Notes under the pieces: model-generated
Database searches by the model: none
Told to the model about the DNA's origin: nothing
The model's input: only the letters and a program-made list of their open reading frames with translations
Shown: positions 34,518 to 42,715 of the stretch, piece after piece
Layout of the letters: every line of letters starts with the position of its first letter
How positions within the stretch are numbered: position 1 is the stretch's first letter
From: Acidobacteriota bacterium
Lineage (GTDB): Bacteria; Acidobacteriota; Vicinamibacteria; Vicinamibacterales; UBA8438
Reading direction: 5' to 3'
Length of the DNA: 64,000 nucleotides
NCBI GenBank assembly: GCA_011523845.1
Contig: WTFV01000244.1
Location: 1-64,000 of the forward strand
Position numbers and translations under genes: made by a program

Positions 34518-35749
34518 CAGGTCGCGAATCCTCCATGCAGGTCGATCAGGAATTGCCGGACCCGAACCCAGCGGAAGTCCATGCGGAAGTCCATCGGACG
34601 GATGTTGCTCCACGGGCTCCAGTCGACCAGGCGATTCCGGTTGGCCAATCGCGCCCGGCCGCCCTTGAGATGCAGCTCGCGTTCGGCGACCAACGTCCGC
34701 AACCGAAGGTCGTCGGCCACGCTGTCGGGATCCAGCTCGGCGATCCGCCGCGACCAGCTCTCGATGAAGACGCGCTGGTGGCGCGGAAGGCGCCCGCCGC
34801 GGCGCACGACCAGATCCCAGAGCACGTCAGGCTCGTACGGGCTGTCGTCGGCCTCCGCCACCGCCCACTCGGCGAGTGCCCGGCGGAATGCATCGATAGA
34901 CTGGCCGTCGTCCTTGCCCAGGACCTCGCGCCGGCGTTCCGCCACGAGCAGGTTGTAGAGCAGCGGAATGCCCGCGACATGGAGCGAAAACCGCCGCGCC
35001 AGCTCCAGGGTGTCGCCAATGCTGCCCGGCGCGCGCAGGGCGTCCGGATCGTCCCAGACGTCCTTGGCCGGCGAATCGGAGCTGTTGCAGACCAGCCATG
35101 CGAGCAACGTGCCGGCGCAGCTCTCCTCGACGCGGCCGCGCAGGAAGTCGGCCTCTTCATGGGTGAACGCGAAAGACGCCTCCCAGGGGAATCCCTTCGG
35201 CGGCTCCGGCATCCGCGGATGCCAGTGCGCGTCCTGGCTCCAGATCACACCCGGATCGTCCGCCCGGCCCACGACACCGCGGCCATCGACGAGCGCGTCG
35301 AAGTGCGAGTGGTACCACCACAGGCTCTGCTGGGGCCGAAAGATGCCCCACCGCGTGAGCGCGCTCCAGTAGAGGGAGCTCGGCAACCGTACGAGCGCCC
35401 CGCGAGCGACCACGCCGATGATGCCCTTGGCGTCCTCGTTCTGCTCGAGTCGCCCGATCAGGTCCACTTCCGCGGCGCGTGCGGCTCGCTCCACATCGCC
35501 GCTCCGGACCCGCCGGGCCTCCAGCCGCTGGTAGATCCAGGGAATGAAGAGGACGTATCGCAGCCGGGTCTGGATGTAGGAGGTGCCGGGGAACAACGCG
35601 TCCGACAGCACGTCTCGCAGGCTCCCCAGCCCCATCTCGTCGAGCGTGCCCTGCTCCTTGAACAGATCCAGGACGCGCCGCATCCTGTCGCGGTCGCTCG
35701 CCGTCAGGTCGAGCCACGTCAGCGTCGCTTGCATCTGGCTGATTTTCAC
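34517..35749 (-). CDS. DUF6361 family protein, first gene of a defence operon
   Basis: The 410-residue soluble protein starts MKISQMQATLTWLDLTASDR and carries family blocks MGLGSLRDVLSDALFPGTS, RLRYVLFIPWIYQRLE, LPSSLYWSALTRWGIF and the conserved ending DFRMDFRWVRVRQFL. No catalytic motif is evident. Homologues, from memory, sit beside PLD-like and helicase genes, as here. Met6 is an alternative start. It shares one base with the PLD gene. A deleted copy lies at 26109. A broken nucleotidyltransferase gene stands divergently about 185 bp upstream. Confidence 0.8.
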   Translation of the reverse strand: MKISQMQATLTWLDLTASDRDRMRRVLDLFKEQGTLDEMGLGSLRDVLSDALFPGTSYIQTRLRYVLFIPWIYQRLEARRVRSGDVERAARAAEVDLIGRLEQNEDAKGIIGVVARGALVRLPSSLYWSALTRWGIFRPQQSLWWYHSHFDALVDGRGVVGRADDPGVIWSQDAHWHPRMPEPPKGFPWEASFAFTHEEADFLRGRVEESCAGTLLAWLVCNSSDSPAKDVWDDPDALRAPGSIGDTLELARRFSLHVAGIPLLYNLLVAERRREVLGKDDGQSIDAFRRALAEWAVAEADDSPYEPDVLWDLVVRRGGRLPRHQRVFIESWSRRIAELDPDSVADDLRLRTLVAERELHLKGGRARLANRNRLVDWSPWSNIRPMDFRMDFRWVRVRQFLIDLHGGFAT

Positions 35750-35933
35750 ACATCGATGGTCGATTCACCGCACGGCAGCCGGGCACCGGGCGGGCCGTGC
35801 GCCTGCGCCTTGGATTCTGTCGTCACGAGAGTCTTGTCGTCGTTGACAAACCACAAGGAGGAAGCGCGCGCCGAGCGCTGGCGCGAACGTTCTGGAACGA
35901 TCAAGAGGTCGCCTATACTTGGCGCCCGAAGCC

Positions 35934-36228
35934 ATGGAAGCCCACCGGGAGCCACCGCGGAGAGGATGATCCGTTCCGGGTCCACTGCTTTCGCTGTGCT
36001 GGCGACTATCGCGTCCAGTTCGGCCTGGTCAGGTCCTTGCCCCAGCGCGCGGGTCGGCCGCGCGGGGTACGATGAATGGCGAGAGCGAGCTGGACCTCCT
36101 GGTCGTGAAGGACAGGTGCCGACCACTAGGAACGACCACGAAGATTCTCGACGCAGCACCTTGGAGAAGGTGGCCGCTGGATGTCATCGTCGTCCGGCCC
36201 GAAGACCTGGTTCGCTATAGATCTCGCC
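35934..36228 (+). pseudogene. MNT nucleotidyltransferase gene broken by an inverted segment
   Basis: The flanks match the intact copy at 26356 in the same orientation: MEAHREPP at the start and GESELDLLVVKDRC, TTKILDAAPWRRWPLDVIVV at the end. The 89 bp at 35965-36053 match 26384-26472 only as the reverse complement (read on the - strand: AELDAIVASTAKAVDPERII). A few bases holding the G-S of the catalytic motif are lost at the right junction. The gene cannot make an active enzyme in this state. Confidence 0.85.
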
Positions 36229-36233
36229 GCGAT

Positions 36234-36476
36234 TCACTCGGGCGGCCATTCCTGAGCGTCCATCAGGTCGCTGACTTCCTCCAGCAACTCGTCGGCGTGT
36301 CCGCCGTAGGCGTTCCTGAGCTGCTCATCGATCTCCCGTCGCTGCCGGACGCGCAGGTACATCTCGATCGCCGAGCGGATGAACGCCGACCGGCCCCGTT
36401 GGCGAACCTCGGGGTCCGCGTCGATGCGGCGCAGGAACTCCGCATCCATCGAGATCTGGACGGGTCGAGCCGGCAT
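36234..36476 (-). CDS. Ribbon-helix-helix antitoxin-like protein
   Basis: The 80-residue protein has an RHH N-terminus (RPVQISMDAEFLRRIDADPE, then RSAFIRSAIEMYLRVR) and an acidic C-terminal tail (ADELLEEVSDLMDAQEW) of the kind that binds toxins. It follows vapC by 31 bp on the same strand. No toxin gene follows it; the broken nucleotidyltransferase occupies that place. A decayed copy lies at 37292. Confidence 0.7.
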   Translation of the reverse strand: MPARPVQISMDAEFLRRIDADPEVRQRGRSAFIRSAIEMYLRVRQRREIDEQLRNAYGGHADELLEEVSDLMDAQEWPPE

Positions 36477-36507
36477 ATTGGCATCCTACTACATGTTCTT
36501 GATGGCT

Positions 36508-36939
36508 CTATTGTTGGCATTGTTGGCCACCCTCGATCAGATCCGACGGGTCGGCGGCCGCGATGCCGGTGCTCCGCAACTGCGCGACCGCCCGGCGATC
36601 GAAACTCGCGAATACGGATCCACCCAGATTTTCGCCCTGGTGGGCGATGACGCCGTCGGCGAAGTCTCCGCCAGCCCGCAGGGCGGCCAGTCCGACCTCG
36701 ACCGCCGGCAGGTCGGTGGCGACCGCATCGATCTCGGTGATCGCCTCGATAGCCGCCGCAACCTCTTCGGCGCCGCGAGCGTAAGTACGCTTCAACACCC
36801 AGGCCAACTCGCAGAGCACCGGGACCGGTACGGCAATGACCGTCGCCCGCTGCAGCAGCGCGGCGGCCGAGGCGGCCTGCACCAGGTCGTCCTGCACCAC
36901 CGTGCGCAGGAGCACGTTCGTGTCGGCAGTGATCTTCAC
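36508..36939 (-). CDS. PIN-domain ribonuclease toxin (VapC-like)
   Basis: The 143-residue protein has the PIN acidic residues in KITADTNVLLR (D5), PVLCELAWVLKR (E), and DFADGVIAHQGENLG then VFASFDRR (D residues). VapC-type toxins cleave tRNA or rRNA. The GTG start overlaps the AbrB antitoxin stop by four bases (GTGA), the usual coupling. Residues look complete. Confidence 0.85.
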   Translation of the reverse strand: MKITADTNVLLRTVVQDDLVQAASAAALLQRATVIAVPVPVLCELAWVLKRTYARGAEEVAAAIEAITEIDAVATDLPAVEVGLAALRAGGDFADGVIAHQGENLGGSVFASFDRRAVAQLRSTGIAAADPSDLIEGGQQCQQ

Positions 36940-37187
36940 ACGTCTCCCGCCCATCCCGCGGCCGCGGCCTCCTTCAGTTCTTCGATGGAGCGCCGGCGTG
37001 TTCCAGGCCTCGCAAGCATGCCGAAGATGGTCGCCACCGGCTTGCCGGGTTTCGCCCTGACCCGCATCCACCCCTGCTTCAGCAGATCGACATCGACCCT
37101 GTCGCCGGGGCGCACGCCGAGATGTTCGAGCACTTCCTTGCGCAGGGTGATCTGGCCCTTGGCCGTCACCGTCAACGTGATGGGCAT
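36936..37187 (-). CDS. AbrB/SpoVT-type antitoxin
   Basis: The 83-residue protein has the swapped-hairpin AbrB domain (ITLTVTAKGQITLRKEVLEH, VRPGDRVDVDLLKQGWMRV) and a C-terminal toxin-binding tail (RRSIEELKEAAAAGWAGD). It should bind the VapC-like toxin downstream and repress the operon. The start MPITLT fits the domain; a longer frame exists upstream but lacks support. Confidence 0.85.
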   Translation of the reverse strand: MPITLTVTAKGQITLRKEVLEHLGVRPGDRVDVDLLKQGWMRVRAKPGKPVATIFGMLARPGTRRRSIEELKEAAAAGWAGDV

Positions 37188-37291
37188 TGCCGGTCTCCGT
37201 CGGAAAGCGAGGTCAGCAGTAAGGCATTGTAGCCTTTCCCGTTCCTGTGTCACTCTGCGTCACCACAGCCGGTCCACGCCGTACCAGTCGA

Positions 37292-37530
37292 TCAAGCTCC
37301 CTCGCTCACGGTTGACGTGCGCGACCGCACTGGGCTGCTCATCGATCTGCCGTCGCTATCGGGCGCGCAGGTCATCTCAATCGCTGAACGGATGAACGCC
37401 GACCGGCCCCGTTGGCGAACCTCGGGGTCCGCGTCGATGCGGCGCAGGAGCTCTGCATCCATCGAGATCCGGACGGGGTCGAGTCGGCATGTTGGAAATC
37501 TGCTGCATGTTCTTGGTGGCTCGCTTGCTG
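37292..37530 (-). pseudogene. Decayed second copy of the RHH antitoxin gene
   Basis: Read on the - strand, PVRISMDAELLRRIDADPEV and GRSAFIRSAIE match residues 5-40 of the RHH protein at 36234. After AIE the frame is lost. The homology also covers about 45 bp upstream of both starts (ACATGTTCTTGATGGCTC against GCATGTTCTTGGTGGCTC), so promoter and gene were duplicated together. Most of the 459-bp gap between AbrB and the AAA gene is explained by this. Confidence 0.8.
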
Positions 37531-37646
37531 ACCGGTCTTGCGCGGATGCGACGGTGGGACGTGGCGCTCGAACCGCGGACATCGCTGCTACAGAATCCGC
37601 GGATCCAATACCGATTTTTCAATAAAATCAGTGGCGGGTTCGCCGA

Positions 37647-38807
37647 ATGGCCGCGATGCCGACAATCCCTCGATTCCTCGACGTCCGGGCCCTGGTGGAA
37701 CGGAAGTCCTGCTTCCTGTTCGGGCCTCGACAGACCGGGAAATCCACGCTGATCGGACAACAGTTCGCCGACTGCCGGACCTGGAACCTGCTCGATCAGG
37801 AGCTGTTCCGGCGGCTGGCGCGCAATCCGGGGCTGATCCGCGAATCGCTGGCGGCAGGGAGCGGTTCGGACATCGTCGTGATCGACGAGATACAGCGGAT
37901 GCCGGAGTTGCTGAACGAAGTGCATCTGATGATCGAGGAGCACGGCGCCCGCTTCCTGCTGACCGGATCGAGCGCCCGCGCGCTGCGGCGCAAGGGGGTC
38001 AATCTGCTGGGGGGCCGGGCCGGGCGGCGGTCGCTGCACCCACTGGTGCGGGCGGAGCTGGGGAAGCGGTTCCACCTGGACCGGGCGCTGGAGTTCGGCC
38101 TGCTGCCGTCGGTCTGGTTCTCCGACGAGCCCGCCGAGGGACTGCGCGACTACACCGGCGACTACCTGCGCGAAGAGATCTCCAACGAGGCGATAGTGCG
38201 CAACCTGCCGGCGTTCAGCCGGTTTCTGGACGTGGCGGCGCTGGCCCACGGGACGCAGATCAACTTCGCCAGCCTGGGGAACGACGCCCAGGTCTCGCCG
38301 TCGACCGCGCGGGACTACTACCGGATTCTGCAGGACACCCTGTTGGCGCACGAGGTCCCCGCGTTCACCGACACGCGACGGCGCAAGGCGGTCTCGACGT
38401 CGAAGTTCTACCTGTTCGACACCGGCGTCGCCCGCCATCTGCAGGGACGGCGCGGGTTGGCGCCGGGGACGTCCGAGTACGGCGACGCGTTCGAGAGCTA
38501 CCTGTTCCAGGAAATCAGGGCTTTCTGCGACTATCACCGGCTGGAAACGCCGCGGTACTGGCGGTCGCGCTCGAAGCTGGAGGTGGACTTCGTGTTCGCG
38601 CACGTTGCGGTGGAGGTGAAGGCGGCGCGGGCCGCCGGTGGCCGCCACCTGAAGGGACTGCGCGCCCTGGCGGAAGAGAAGCTGCTGTCGAGGCACATCC
38701 TGGTGTCGATGGATCCGTATCCGCGCGTGGTGGACGGCATCATGCTGCTGCCGTGGGAGGAGTTCCTGGACCGGCTGTGGGACGGGAAGCTGGCCGGCGC
38801 CGCGTGA
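37647..38807 (+). CDS. AAA ATPase with DUF4143 domain
   Basis: The 386-residue protein has a Walker A (FLFGPRQTGKSTLI, residues about 23-36), Walker B (IVVIDEIQRMPEL), sensor (FLLTGSSARAL) and a C-terminal DUF4143 part with an endonuclease-like D-x13-E-x-K arrangement (SKLEVDFVFAHVAVEVKAAR). Such archaeal/bacterial ATPases are common solitary genes of unknown role, often in islands. MPTIPRF three codons on is an alternative start. A distant paralogue is at 52499. Confidence 0.85.
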   Translation: MAAMPTIPRFLDVRALVERKSCFLFGPRQTGKSTLIGQQFADCRTWNLLDQELFRRLARNPGLIRESLAAGSGSDIVVIDEIQRMPELLNEVHLMIEEHGARFLLTGSSARALRRKGVNLLGGRAGRRSLHPLVRAELGKRFHLDRALEFGLLPSVWFSDEPAEGLRDYTGDYLREEISNEAIVRNLPAFSRFLDVAALAHGTQINFASLGNDAQVSPSTARDYYRILQDTLLAHEVPAFTDTRRRKAVSTSKFYLFDTGVARHLQGRRGLAPGTSEYGDAFESYLFQEIRAFCDYHRLETPRYWRSRSKLEVDFVFAHVAVEVKAARAAGGRHLKGLRALAEEKLLSRHILVSMDPYPRVVDGIMLLPWEEFLDRLWDGKLAGAA

Positions 38808-38836
38808 TTCGCATCGGTCGCCTCTCCGTCATGCGT

Positions 38837-38970
38837 TCAGAACGCGATGCGCTGGACACCGTCGACTCGATCGAAGTGTGCATCGTTGCTCAACACCGGT
38901 AATCCGTGCTGACGCGCGAGGGCGGCGATTCAGGCGTCGTTGGGCGGAATGGGGGTCGCAGGACTTCCGA
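38837..38970 (-). pseudogene. C-terminal remnant of a PIN toxin gene
   Basis: On the - strand: SPATPIPPNDA, a TGA, then IAALARQHGLPVLSNDAHFD and RVDGVQRIAF before a stop. This is the last third of a VapC-like PIN domain, including the final catalytic aspartate. TGA replaces the usual tryptophan of NDAWIAA. The first two-thirds are missing. Confidence 0.75.
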
Positions 38971-39002
38971 ATGGTATGATGAAATGTCATACTCTCGCAA
39001 CG

Positions 39003-39239
39003 ATGCCGAAAGCCAAGGTCGCCCTGACGCTCGACGCCGAATTGCTGGCCCAGGTGGACACCCTGGTGTCGGAACGGCACTTCCGCAACCGCAGCCAGGC
39101 CGTCGAATCGGCCCTGGCGGAGACTCTCGACCGGCTCGCCCGCACGCGGCTGGCGACCGAGTGTGCCAAGCTGGACCCGGCCCTGGAACAACGCCTGGCG
39201 GATGAAGGCCTCGAGGGTGAGTCGTGGCCCGAATACTGA
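39003..39239 (+). CDS. RHH antitoxin of a MazF-type pair
   Basis: The 78-residue protein has a CopG-like start (KAKVALTLDAELLAQVDTLV, NRSQAVESALAETLDRLAR) and an acidic end (LADEGLEGESWPEY). It overlaps the MazF-like gene by 16 nt. RHH proteins commonly serve as antitoxins of MazF/PemK toxins. Confidence 0.85.
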   Translation: MPKAKVALTLDAELLAQVDTLVSERHFRNRSQAVESALAETLDRLARTRLATECAKLDPALEQRLADEGLEGESWPEY

Positions 39240-39559
39240 GGGGCGACATCCGCTGGGCAAACCTGAACCCCGCTCGCGGCCACGAACAAGCCGGCAAGCG
39301 CCCTGTCGTCGTGCTGAGCCACGACATCTTCAACGAACGATCCGGCACGGTGATAGCGGCGGCCCTCACGAGTCAGGAGCCCCGCGCCGGCTTTCCGCTC
39401 ACGCTGGAGCTCGGTGCGCCCAGGTTGCCCAAACGCTCGTGGGTCAAGATCAGCCAGGTGCGGACCCTGTCGGTCGAGCGCATCGGCCGAAAGCTCGCAC
39501 GGGCTTCCGAGGAGGAGCTGGCGGCGGTCGTCGATGGGCTGGTCGAGATCATCGGCTAG
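39224..39559 (+). CDS. MazF/PemK-type endoribonuclease toxin
   Basis: The 111-residue protein has the CcdB/PemK barrel motifs RGDIRWANLNPARGHEQAGK, RPVVVLSHDIFN, TVIAAALTS and LPKRSWVKISQVRTLSVERI. The R of the first motif and the serine/threonine of the ALTS strand are the usual RNA-binding and catalytic residues. GTG start. Its 3' end overlaps the convergent permease gene by 11 bp. Confidence 0.88.
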   Translation: MARILRGDIRWANLNPARGHEQAGKRPVVVLSHDIFNERSGTVIAAALTSQEPRAGFPLTLELGAPRLPKRSWVKISQVRTLSVERIGRKLARASEEELAAVVDGLVEIIG

Positions 39560-40310
39560 CGGTGACGTCGTGCATCCACAACGCACTCGACACCAGGCGC
39601 AGCGCGACGAGCACGAGGACGGTGCGGTAGAGGCGCGTGAAGAAGACCTCGTCGAGTCGATCGAGCAGTCGGCTGCCGGCCGCCGTGCCGGCGACTACCA
39701 GAATGGACATCGCCATCAATAGTCCGAGGTGCTCGCCGTACGAGAAGCCAACCCAACCGAACGCCGCGACCTTCGCCAGATGTCCCGCCCCCTGACAGGC
39801 GGCCGCGGTTCCCACGATGCCCCGGCGTGACAGGCCGAGGTGCAGAACGAACGGCGCTACGAGCGGCCCGACTGCCCCGACCAGGCTGCCCAGGAAACCG
39901 GCGACCGCGCCGATCAGCGCGAAGCGACGCGCCTCGCCGCCCGCACCGGTGGGACGCATTCGCAGCCATCCGGGTTGCAACGTGGCGACCAGCACGAAGG
40001 CGCCGATCAGCGTCGTGCCGAGCGCCGCCGGCATGGCGACCGCCACGCGCGCTCCGGCCAGCGCCAGCGGCAGCAGGAACAGCGAGTACCAGCCGACGAC
40101 ACTCCACGCGACGTGGCGCCGCTGCACGACGGTGCGCCCGCCGTTGGAGAGCAGTTGGATCACGCCGTGCAGCGGAACGGCGGCGGCCGGCTCGAAGAAC
40201 AACAGCATCACCGCCAGCAGGACGGTCCCGCCGGCCAGACCGACGACCGCCGACAGCGCGGCCGACGCGAACGCCACGCCGCAAAGGAGGCCGACGGTTA
40301 CCGGGTCCAT
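39549..40310 (-). CDS. TSUP (TauE/SafE) family permease
   Basis: The 253-residue protein has about eight membrane segments (VGLLCGVAFASAALSAVVGL, VVGWYSLFLLPLALAGARVA, LGLLMAMSILVVAGTAAG and others) with the internal two-fold repeat of the TauE/SafE fold and the GxxGGGG-like turn GLAGGTVLL. Members export sulfite, sulfoacetate or related anions. No sulfur-metabolism genes are adjacent, so the substrate is open. Confidence 0.8.
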   Translation of the reverse strand: MDPVTVGLLCGVAFASAALSAVVGLAGGTVLLAVMLLFFEPAAAVPLHGVIQLLSNGGRTVVQRRHVAWSVVGWYSLFLLPLALAGARVAVAMPAALGTTLIGAFVLVATLQPGWLRMRPTGAGGEARRFALIGAVAGFLGSLVGAVGPLVAPFVLHLGLSRRGIVGTAAACQGAGHLAKVAAFGWVGFSYGEHLGLLMAMSILVVAGTAAGSRLLDRLDEVFFTRLYRTVLVLVALRLVSSALWMHDVTASR

Positions 40311-40452
40311 GCGGGGGAACGATAGAGCGCGTTCACGCCATATGGGCTGCGGGGCTGCCGTCGTACCCGAGCCCCTCCTTCGGCTGCTTGAACTGACGCC
40401 CGATCACGTCCTCGAAATCACGCGCGGGCGCACGAGATCGGCCGGAGAAGCC

Positions 40453-42405
40453 TCAGTCGAGGCCGGGCACGCCCCTGACCCAGGCCGTCGGGCCGTCCTC
40501 CCACTTGTTGTGGGTCAGTCGGACCATCGTCCGGTCCGACAGGCGGATGGCGTGCAGCTCGCCATAGGGCTGCGGCTGAAAGATCACCCGCAACAGCGGC
40601 AGCTCGTCGCTGAACTCCCCGCGCTGGGACGTGAACAGCACCCACTCGTCGTCCGGCGAGAAGCGCGGATGCATGTCGAGGCCGGGGTGCCGTGTGAGAC
40701 GCTCCGGCGGACCGGGCCGGCCGTCCTCGTCGAGCGTGACGGTGTAGAGCTCGAAGTTCCCGTCCCGGAACGACGTGAACGCGACGCGGTCGCCGGCAGA
40801 GGAGAACGCGGGCATCGTGTCGGTGGCCTCGTGGTGCGTCAGGCGCTGCACGTTGGTACCGTCCGCGTTCATCACGTAGATCTCGGCGTTGCCGTCGCGC
40901 ATGCTGCGGAAGACGATGCGCCGGCCGTCGGGAGAGAAGTCGGGGAACGCGTCGTTGGCCTCCGAGTCCGCGGTCAGGTCCACCGCCTCACCCCCGCCGG
41001 CGTCGATCTTCCAGATGTCGACGTCCACGTTGCCGCGCGCGAACGGCGGTCCGACCGCGAACGCCAGCCAGCGGCCGTCCTTCGACCAGGTGGGCCCCCA
41101 GGTGGAGTCGGGACCCCGGTACCGATCCGCCCCTGCCAGGTCGAAGACCACGCGCTTGCGGGAACCGTCGGGCCTGGACGCCACGAGGCGCGCGAACGCC
41201 TCGCTGGTGGCGACCTCTCCGGTGGTGGGATCGACGGCCGGCAGATAGCCGCGGATGCCGATCAGCGACACGCGGCGGCCCGGCGGCATGGCGACGCGGA
41301 GCGGCCGGTGGATCCGGAACGCTCCCGGCGCGTCGCTTTCGAACCGGGACGCCGGTTCGGTCGGTCCCGGCCCGTGCGCCAGCAGATGACCCGATTCCGG
41401 ATCGTAGGCCGGCGCCCAGTAGTCGCGGGAGGTATCGCTCTCGACGCGCGGGTCGGATCCGTCGGGCAGGGTGGAAACGATGGTCCAGCGGTCGTCCCGG
41501 CGCACCGTGAAGGCGAGCCGGCCGCCGGGCGCGGGAACCGGCGAGAGTGCGGCTTCTCCAGACGCGGAGATCGGCTCGGGCAGGACTCCGTCGATACCGT
41601 CTCCGTCTTCGATGCCGCCGCCGCCCTCGATGCCGGTGCGGTAGATCCGCGGCTCGCCGTCGCGCTGCGAATAGAAGAGGACCTCCCGCCCGTCCGGCGT
41701 CCACGCCGGCGCGCCGTCCCAGCTCTCGTGGTGGGTGAGTCGCCGCACGCCGGTCCCGTCGGCCTCCATCACGTACAGCTCGCTGGCCTGGTAGTTCGGC
41801 GGGAGGCTGGGCGTGGTGCTCGTCGCCACCGCCGTGTCGCGGCTGCTGGAGAAGAGAATCCGCGTGCCGTCGGGGGAGAAGGCCGGGTTGTAGTCTCCCG
41901 CGGCGTGGCGCGTCAGGTTCCTCGGCTCGCCGGCCGCGGACGGGTTCCGGGGTCGAAACGGCGTCGCGAATATGTCCGCGTTGCCGTCGCGCGTACTGAC
42001 GAAGAGCAACCACCGGCCGTCCGGCGAGATGGCCGCCGCGTCTTCCAGCGCGGGACTCTCGACCAGCGGCCGCGGCCCCGCGTCACTCTCCATGTCGAGC
42101 ACGTACAGATCCGGATTGCCGCGCCGCTCGGAGGTGAACACCACCCAACGACCGTCCGGGGAGATCACGCCGTTGTAGTCGAGCCCCGGATCCGTCGTCA
42201 GCCGCCGGGGTTCCGCGCCGGGGCGGTCGAAGAGGTACAGATCCCAGTTGGACGGCTGGATGCTGCTGTAGACGATCGTCTCCCGGGCGGGCCCGGCCTC
42301 CTCCTGCGTGCCGTGCGCGCCTGTGCCGTGCACGCGGCCCGTCGCGACGACGACGAGGAACCCCAGTAGGCCGGCAAGCGCCAGGATCCGGGTGTCGACC
42401 TGCAT
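40453..42405 (-). CDS. TolB/PD40-type exported beta-propeller
   Basis: The 650-residue protein has a signal or anchor helix (ILALAGLLGFLVVVATG) and many WD40-like PD40 blades with the recurring SPDGRWVVFTSxRxGNxDLY pattern (ISPDGRWLLFVSTRDGNADI, FSPDGTRILFSSSRD, FSPDGRRIVFRSMRDGNAEI, FSSAGDRVAFTSFRDGNFEL, FSPDDEWVLFTSQRG). Such propellers are periplasmic scaffolds or peptidase domains; no peptidase domain follows here. The role is unknown. Confidence 0.8.
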   Translation of the reverse strand: MQVDTRILALAGLLGFLVVVATGRVHGTGAHGTQEEAGPARETIVYSSIQPSNWDLYLFDRPGAEPRRLTTDPGLDYNGVISPDGRWVVFTSERRGNPDLYVLDMESDAGPRPLVESPALEDAAAISPDGRWLLFVSTRDGNADIFATPFRPRNPSAAGEPRNLTRHAAGDYNPAFSPDGTRILFSSSRDTAVATSTTPSLPPNYQASELYVMEADGTGVRRLTHHESWDGAPAWTPDGREVLFYSQRDGEPRIYRTGIEGGGGIEDGDGIDGVLPEPISASGEAALSPVPAPGGRLAFTVRRDDRWTIVSTLPDGSDPRVESDTSRDYWAPAYDPESGHLLAHGPGPTEPASRFESDAPGAFRIHRPLRVAMPPGRRVSLIGIRGYLPAVDPTTGEVATSEAFARLVASRPDGSRKRVVFDLAGADRYRGPDSTWGPTWSKDGRWLAFAVGPPFARGNVDVDIWKIDAGGGEAVDLTADSEANDAFPDFSPDGRRIVFRSMRDGNAEIYVMNADGTNVQRLTHHEATDTMPAFSSAGDRVAFTSFRDGNFELYTVTLDEDGRPGPPERLTRHPGLDMHPRFSPDDEWVLFTSQRGEFSDELPLLRVIFQPQPYGELHAIRLSDRTMVRLTHNKWEDGPTAWVRGVPGLD

Positions 42406-42465
42406 TGCACTAGCCCTCCATGCTTCGTTGGAACGGCACGGACGCCTCCTCGAAGCACTTTAGAA

Positions 42466-42509
42466 GCTCGCGCCGTAGAACGCAACGGAGTGAGTTCTGC
42501 GGCGCGAGC
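42466..42509 (+). repeat. REP-like hairpin element, copy 5
   Basis: The best hairpin of the family: arms GCTCGCGCCGTAGAAC and GTTCTGCGGCGCGAGC (16 bp, one mismatch) around GCAACGGAGTGA. Only the hairpin part is present; the G-rich tail is missing. It lies in the 310-bp gap between divergent genes; the rest of that gap shows only an AT-richer AATATGGTACAA patch near 42675. Confidence 0.9.
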
Positions 42510-42715
42510 TACCGGCTGACGATGGCCGTGGTCCCGGAACTCCTGGTGCGCGGCGGCTGTCGTGCTTCCACGCAGGATCGGCCTCTCCTGCATCTCCTGC
42601 ACCAGTCTGGGCGGCGAGAGAGGCGCAACGCCTGAGATGACGGTCAGGGCCGCGGCCGCCAATCGGTACAGAATATGGTACAAGTCGATGGACTGAAACC
42701 CTCGAGGGCTTGACC

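Noticed and set aside
42421..42635. Short + strand ORF across REP copy 5
   Set aside because: It consists mostly of the hairpin repeat and has no ribosome site.
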